A stretch of 64,000 nucleotides of DNA. Source: Proteus columbae (GTDB lineage: Bacteria; Pseudomonadota; Gammaproteobacteria; Enterobacterales; Enterobacteriaceae). The notes beneath the pieces were generated by a model. It ran no database searches. It had not been told where the DNA came from and saw only the letters and a list, made by a program, of their open reading frames with translations. Within the stretch, counting starts at the first letter, position 1. Each line of letters opens with the position of its first letter. The position numbers and the translations under genes were made by a program. The stretch spans positions 1 through 64,000 of the forward strand of contig NZ_NGVR01000025.1 in the NCBI RefSeq assembly GCF_002777965.1, written 5' to 3'. Shown here in pieces: positions 59,566 through 64,000 of this stretch.

Positions 59566-60825
59566 ATGACTCAACTATCACAATTTGGGCAAAAATTTGC
59601 TCAGCATTCAGGCATTGCTCGCTTGATGCAAGACTTAAATGAAGGTATTCGCACACCTGGCGCTGTAATGCTCGGGGGCGGAAATCCTGCTCATATTCCT
59701 GAAATGGATAACTATTTTCGCCAATTACTGAAAGAGATGACAGAAAATGGCTCATTAAGTGATGCGGTTTGTAACTATGATGGCCCTCAAGGTAAAGATG
59801 CCATGTTACAAGCGCTGGCGGTATGTTTAAAAGAGAAGTTAGGCTGGAATATTTCGGCGAAAAATATTGCACTAACTAATGGTAGTCAAAGTGCTTTTTT
59901 CTATCTGTTTAATTTATTAGGTGGCACAACCAAGGATGGAAAAAAACGCAAAATTCTTTTCCCAATTGCCCCTGAATACATTGGTTATACTGATTCTGGA
60001 TTAGAAGAAGATCTGTTTGTTGCGAATAAGCCAACAATAGAAATGTTGCCGAATGGGCAATTTAAATATCATGTTGATTTTGCTCATCTTGAAATCAGTG
60101 ATGATATTGCGGCTATTTGTGTTTCAAGACCAACAAACCCAACGGGTAATGTTATTACAGATGACGAGGTTGAAAAGCTAGAGGCTTTAGCTAAACGGCA
60201 CAATATCCCTCTGATTATAGATAATGCTTACGGTGTTCCTTTTCCGGGTATTATTTTTACTCAAGCAACACCTCGTTGGAATGACAACACTATCCTTTGT
60301 ATGAGTCTATCTAAGTTAGGCTTACCAGGGGCACGTTGTGGCATTATTATCGCCAATGAAGAGCTGATTTCAGCCATTACAAATGTTAACGGCATTATTA
60401 GCCTCGCACCGGGAGGAATTGGGCCTGCAATGGCATTAGAAATGCTAAAACGCGATGATTTAATGCGGTTATCCCAAGATGTGATAGGGCCTTTCTATCA
60501 TCAAAGAGTACTTGAAACTATTCATATTATTCGCCGCTATTTACCTGAAGAACGTTGTCTTATTCATAAGCCTGAAGGTGCAATCTTTTTATGGCTTTGG
60601 TTTAAAGACTTACCTGTTTCTTGTGAAGAGCTTTATCGTCGTTTGAAAAAGCGTGGTGTATTAATGGTGCCGGGGCATTACTTCTTTCCGGGATTAGAAA
60701 ATTCATGGGATCACGCTCATCAATGTATGCGAATGAATTACGTACCTGAGCCTGAATTGATTGAGAAAGGAATAAAAATTCTGGCTGAAGAAATCGAGAA
60801 TATCTATCAGCCAGTGAATATCTAA
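59566..60825 (+). CDS. avtA: AvtA, valine-pyruvate aminotransferase
   Basis: 419 residues of the fold-type I PLP enzymes. Start MTQLSQFGQKFAQHSGIARLM, then LGGGNPAHIPEM, NYDGPQGKDAMLQALA, SRPTNPTGN, and the PLP-lysine motif SLSKLGLPGARCG. It interconverts valine/2-oxoisovalerate and alanine/pyruvate. Followed by a hairpin at 60832-60857. Confidence 0.96.
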   Translation: MTQLSQFGQKFAQHSGIARLMQDLNEGIRTPGAVMLGGGNPAHIPEMDNYFRQLLKEMTENGSLSDAVCNYDGPQGKDAMLQALAVCLKEKLGWNISAKNIALTNGSQSAFFYLFNLLGGTTKDGKKRKILFPIAPEYIGYTDSGLEEDLFVANKPTIEMLPNGQFKYHVDFAHLEISDDIAAICVSRPTNPTGNVITDDEVEKLEALAKRHNIPLIIDNAYGVPFPGIIFTQATPRWNDNTILCMSLSKLGLPGARCGIIIANEELISAITNVNGIISLAPGGIGPAMALEMLKRDDLMRLSQDVIGPFYHQRVLETIHIIRRYLPEERCLIHKPEGAIFLWLWFKDLPVSCEELYRRLKKRGVLMVPGHYFFPGLENSWDHAHQCMRMNYVPEPELIEKGIKILAEEIENIYQPVNI

Positions 60826-60831
60826 TAAAAA

Positions 60832-60857
60832 TGCCCCTTCAGCGAGAAGAAGGGGCA
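60832..60857 (+). terminator. Hairpin after avtA
   Basis: TGCCCCTTC (60832-60840) pairs with GAAGGGGCA (60849-60857). The run of T is lacking, so the activity is uncertain. Confidence 0.65.
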
Positions 60858-61090
60858 AAGACAATAACGAGGACTTTTGAGCATAAGTTTGACGGAAAGA
60901 AATTGATTACTAAAAATTTAGCAATCCGTCTCAATCTAAATTTCTTAGCACGAGAACCATTAAAACAGATATTTATAAAATCTATGGCTTAAATAAGAGC
61001 CATTCATTGCCTTAATTATCTCTCTGCTAAGCTAAATGTGGATTTTGATAACAAATTTGGTTCAACTATTTAATATATTTATTATTTTTA

Positions 61091-62749
61091 CTACAAAGTC
61101 CATATAATAAGTGCCATTAATTGTGGTGTTATGATGCGTAAAAACATTGCTAAAGGGTAAACTGTGGCATAGGAAAGTGCGGCAGCCCCACTTGAGCTAT
61201 GAATTGAGTTTGCGAAGGCTAATGCAGGGGGATCTGTCATTGAACCTGCTAACATTCCGCAGAGGCTTAAATAATTAAGCTTAAAGAAGACTCTGGCTAT
61301 CATACCGACAATTAATAATGGTAGTAACGTAATCAAAATACCGTAGCCAATCCAACTCAAGCCTTGACCATAAATTAATGTTTCAACAAATTCACCACCA
61401 GAGTTTAGTCCTACCACCGCAAGAAACATGACAATACCTAGCTCTCGCAATGCCAAGTTTGCACTTGGAGGCATAAACCAATAGAGCTTACCAAATGTAC
61501 CAATACGCCCTAAAATTAAGGCTACAACAAGGGGACCGCCTGCTAATCCCAGTTTAAGTGCCACAGGAATACCAGGAATAAAAATAGGAATAGAGCCAAG
61601 TAAAACCCCTAAGCCGATACCAATAAAGACAGGGAGCATTTGAACTTGTTCTAATTTCTGACGAGCGTTACCTAACAGGACTGTAATGGCTTCAATAGAT
61701 TCTGGGCGTCCAACAACATTAAGAATATCCCCGAATTGCAACATACTATTATTACTTGGAATAAGTTCGATACCCGCGCGGTTCAATCGAGTTACTACAA
61801 CATCGTATTTTCTTTTCAGATCCAGATCTTTTAAACGCTTACTGAGCACAGAATCATTTGTTACAACAACCCGCACTGATTGCAGTAAATTTGTTGATGT
61901 TGAAAGTGAAGCATCAACCTCTTCACCAAGTACTAGGCGTACTTTATTGAGATCTTCTTTTGAACCCACAATATGCAGCAAATCTCCCAACTGAATAATT
62001 GTTGATGGCATAGGTACCATGATGTTATCTCCCCGCTTTAAGCGGGAGCAGACAATGGCATCTTCATTGAGCAGAGGAATATCTTGCATTAATAAGCCAT
62101 CTAAATTGGGGTTTTTAATCGCAATATTAATGGTATGTAGTGCATCTTTAGTGCTGTGTTGTTGGCTGCTAAACGCTTTTGCTTCTTCATCAATGTTGAT
62201 TTTAAAGAACACACGAATCAGCCACATTACTAGTAGAATGCCACAGATCCCCATGGGATAAGCCATGGCATAGCCCATCCCCATTTGCCCCACAGAAGTT
62301 GGGTCAACATGCAAATCAGTCAGTATTTGTTGTCCTGCACCTAAAGAAGGGGTGTTGGTTACAGCACCTGAAAAAATACCCAAAATAATAGGCAAAGGAA
62401 CGTCAAATAAACGATAAATAGACGCGGTTATAATTGAGCCAAGAAGAATAATTAATATGGCAAAGGCGTTTAGTTTTAAGCCCGAAACACGTAGTGAGGA
62501 GAAAAAACCAGGGCCGACTTGGATACCAATAGTATAAACGAAAAGAATAAGCCCAAATTCTTGAATAAAATGAAGGGTTTGTGCATTAAGTGAGAAGTTA
62601 TAGTGCTGAGCAAAGTGGCCAATAATAATGCCACCAAAAAGAACACCGCCTATCCCTAGACTGACTCGATAGATTTTGATATTGCCAATCCAAAGACCTA
62701 GAGCGCCTGCTAATGACAACATCACCATTGTTAATGCAATATCACTCAT
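61091..62749 (-). CDS. yidE: YidE, AspT-YbjL-family membrane transporter
   Basis: 552 residues, like E. coli YidE. N-terminal half of five hydrophobic segments ([16 protein letters not shown]-like core, [19 protein letters not shown]), two TrkA-C regulatory domains (about 195-375) and a second membrane half ([40 protein letters not shown]). Probable antiporter; substrate unknown. Confidence 0.95.
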   Translation of the reverse strand: MSDIALTMVMLSLAGALGLWIGNIKIYRVSLGIGGVLFGGIIIGHFAQHYNFSLNAQTLHFIQEFGLILFVYTIGIQVGPGFFSSLRVSGLKLNAFAILIILLGSIITASIYRLFDVPLPIILGIFSGAVTNTPSLGAGQQILTDLHVDPTSVGQMGMGYAMAYPMGICGILLVMWLIRVFFKINIDEEAKAFSSQQHSTKDALHTINIAIKNPNLDGLLMQDIPLLNEDAIVCSRLKRGDNIMVPMPSTIIQLGDLLHIVGSKEDLNKVRLVLGEEVDASLSTSTNLLQSVRVVVTNDSVLSKRLKDLDLKRKYDVVVTRLNRAGIELIPSNNSMLQFGDILNVVGRPESIEAITVLLGNARQKLEQVQMLPVFIGIGLGVLLGSIPIFIPGIPVALKLGLAGGPLVVALILGRIGTFGKLYWFMPPSANLALRELGIVMFLAVVGLNSGGEFVETLIYGQGLSWIGYGILITLLPLLIVGMIARVFFKLNYLSLCGMLAGSMTDPPALAFANSIHSSSGAAALSYATVYPLAMFLRIITPQLMALIIWTL

Positions 62750-63139
62750 AAAAAAGATCCTGTACCCAAAAATAACAATGAGAAAATTTGAGCTAAAACG
62801 ATAAACCTATTTTGGCAAATAACAATGAAAGTCGCTGTGTCTTATCGCACAGATTCAACATATATAGAGATCAAAAAAACAAGAAAGATAAATATAGAGT
62901 TAAAGTGTTTATTTAAAATAATGACGGTTGAATTTTAATATCATCGAAACATAATAATTAATAATATTATTATGCTTTTTTTAATTAGATAAAGTGAAAC
63001 TTTCTTATACTAGAATTATTTATTTAATGACTGAAAAATTAAGCTTTTTTATATCATCTTTCTCTTGTCCTGTAAGAGAAAACAGGTTTAACTATATGAT
63101 AAAAAGCGTTGACTACAGATCTCGTTTTATAGGTGCCCT
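62750..63139. other. yidE-yidQ divergent gap
   Basis: 390 A+T-rich bases between divergent starts, so both promoters must lie here. A small repeat CCTGT-AAGAGAAA-ACAGG is near 63069-63086. No gene or other site was recognised. Confidence 0.5.
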
Positions 63140-63475
63140 ATGATATTCAGAACGACAAGTAAAAATTTAACATTAGTCACATTTTTGACGACATTACTGA
63201 CAGGTTGCTCAAGTGTTATGACTCATGCAGGCCCGAATAAAGAACTTTATTCAGGAACAAAAAATAACATGACAATGCTAAAAGATGATGAAACCGGATG
63301 GGCAATGAAACCATTGGTTATTATCGATCTCCCTTTTAGTGCCGTATTAGATACTTTATTATTACCTTATGATTATTATACTCAGGGTGATGATAAAAGT
63401 GATAATTCACCTAAAGAACGCATAAAAAGATTGGAAAGTACAACTGCGAATAATAATCATGAAAATAAGAATTAA
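63140..63475 (+). CDS. yidQ: YidQ-family lipoprotein (DUF1375)
   Basis: 111 residues with a signal peptide and lipobox LLTGC. SSVMTHAGPNKELYSGTK, DDETGWAMKPLVIIDLPFSAVLDTLLLPYDYY match E. coli YidQ (related to YceK). Likely anchored to the outer membrane. Role unknown. Confidence 0.9.
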   Translation: MIFRTTSKNLTLVTFLTTLLTGCSSVMTHAGPNKELYSGTKNNMTMLKDDETGWAMKPLVIIDLPFSAVLDTLLLPYDYYTQGDDKSDNSPKERIKRLESTTANNNHENKN

Positions 63476-63484
63476 TATCAAATT

Positions 63485-63516
63485 AATGACTAAATAAGTA
63501 ATTATATTTAGTCATT
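63485..63516. terminator. Bidirectional terminator
   Basis: AATGACTAAATA (63485-63496) pairs with TATTTAGTCATT (63505-63516). It lies between two convergent genes. Confidence 0.75.
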
Positions 63517-63530
63517 ATCTGTTTGTTTGA

Positions 63531-63836
63531 TTATTTATTTAGAGCCATTTCTTCTTTAGGGCCAAACATTTTATTCAAACTATTAAGCTCTTGCATTTCC
63601 TTGTCACATATTACTTTTTGTTCTGCTAGAGGCGCTGTCATTATCTGCTTTTTGCTTTGCTCGAAGTTAGCCTTAATCTCCGGCATATTATGTTTTAGAT
63701 CTTCTCTTTGAGAAATGTACTGAATAAATTTATCAGCTTCTTTAAAGTACACTCGGCAAGCATGAGCTGTAGATGCTTGAGCTGGAAGTGTGGTTGACAA
63801 TAAAAGTAATACGACACCCCACCAACATTGTTTCAT
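63531..63836 (-). CDS. Small secreted protein, DUF5339-like
   Basis: 101 residues. A signal peptide of about 21 residues ends in PAQA; the mature helical chain has two cysteines (near residues 27 and 77) able to form a disulphide, and the segment FKEADKFIQYISQRED...MPEIKANFEQSKKQIMTAPLAEQKVIC. This looks like DUF5339, from memory. Periplasmic, function unknown. Confidence 0.7.
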   Translation of the reverse strand: MKQCWWGVVLLLLSTTLPAQASTAHACRVYFKEADKFIQYISQREDLKHNMPEIKANFEQSKKQIMTAPLAEQKVICDKEMQELNSLNKMFGPKEEMALNK

Positions 63837-64000
63837 TCTCTAAACTACCTACCTTATTTGACATAAGTGAATTATATAAAAAGCACACTAATTAGACGAT
63901 AATAATTAAGAATAAATTTGTTATTTTTTTTCATATTTTATGGATAACGTAAAGAAAGCCATAGTAAAACGAAGAAAGAAAGGTGAGCTTGTTACAATAA
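63837..64000. other. Trailing A+T-rich sequence
   Basis: 164 bases upstream of the secreted-protein gene, to the window edge. No ORF or clear site is seen; its promoter should be here. Confidence 0.5.

Overview
The window reads as chromosomal DNA of an enterobacterial gammaproteobacterium of the order Enterobacterales, most likely the Morganellaceae and probably Proteus mirabilis or a close relative. The protein families and operon orders match Escherichia coli closely (feoABC, pstSCAB-phoU, ompR-envZ, hemN, glnALG-typA, gmk-rpoZ-spoT-trmH-recG, xanP-yicH/gltS, glyQS). The DNA is A+T-rich and several E. coli gene neighbourhoods have been rearranged. The species is inferred from this overall character; it was not searched. 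No rRNA, tRNA or CRISPR array was seen.

Layout. 1-80: probable end of an insertion sequence. 108-3200: ferrous-iron operon feoABC with Fur-like and perfect FNR sites. 3369-9549: an uncharacterised protein, the Der-GAP YihI, a membrane glycosyltransferase, a GNAT acetyltransferase, YdhR and the adenine permease AdeP. 9707-11145: accessory patch with a YefM-YoeB toxin-antitoxin pair and two tandem small membrane paralogues. 11212-13647: polar amino-acid ABC importer (binding protein and two permeases, no ATPase). 13863-18399: pstSCAB-phoU behind five tandem PhoB repeats. 18613-23822: envZ, ompR, greB, tex. 24301-26005: three-lipoprotein operon (CsgG-like, DUF4810-like, GNA1162/DUF799-like). 26857-34521: hemN, glnG-glnL-glnA and typA, with a textbook sigma-54/NtrC control region. 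34716-36418: hipBA module with four evenly spaced operators and a toxin gene cut by an in-frame stop. 36628-39766: yihX, dtd, fabY, rluF. 39859-45560: orphan antitoxin-like gene, yicH, an unknown gene, xanP, gltS. 45723-51649: gmk-rpoZ-spoT-trmH-recG. 51955-53995: yicG and yidR. 54212-55529: A+T-rich two-gene insert (EEP-fold phosphodiesterase plus overlapping partner). 55585-63836: glyQS, tag, avtA, yidE, yidQ and a small secreted protein.

The core genes serve nutrient sensing and uptake (iron, phosphate, nitrogen, purines, glutamate, amino acids), the stringent response, translation quality control and DNA repair. Their control sites are unusually legible: FNR, Pho, NtrC/sigma-54, CRP and PurR-like boxes sit where established biology predicts. 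The accessory material is concentrated in small inserts between conserved genes. The least explained are the EEP nuclease pair at 54.2-55.5 kb, the unknown gene between yicH and xanP, the paired small membrane proteins at 10.3-11.1 kb, and the interrupted hipBA locus. None can be called a new system from sequence alone, but the EEP pair is the best candidate.
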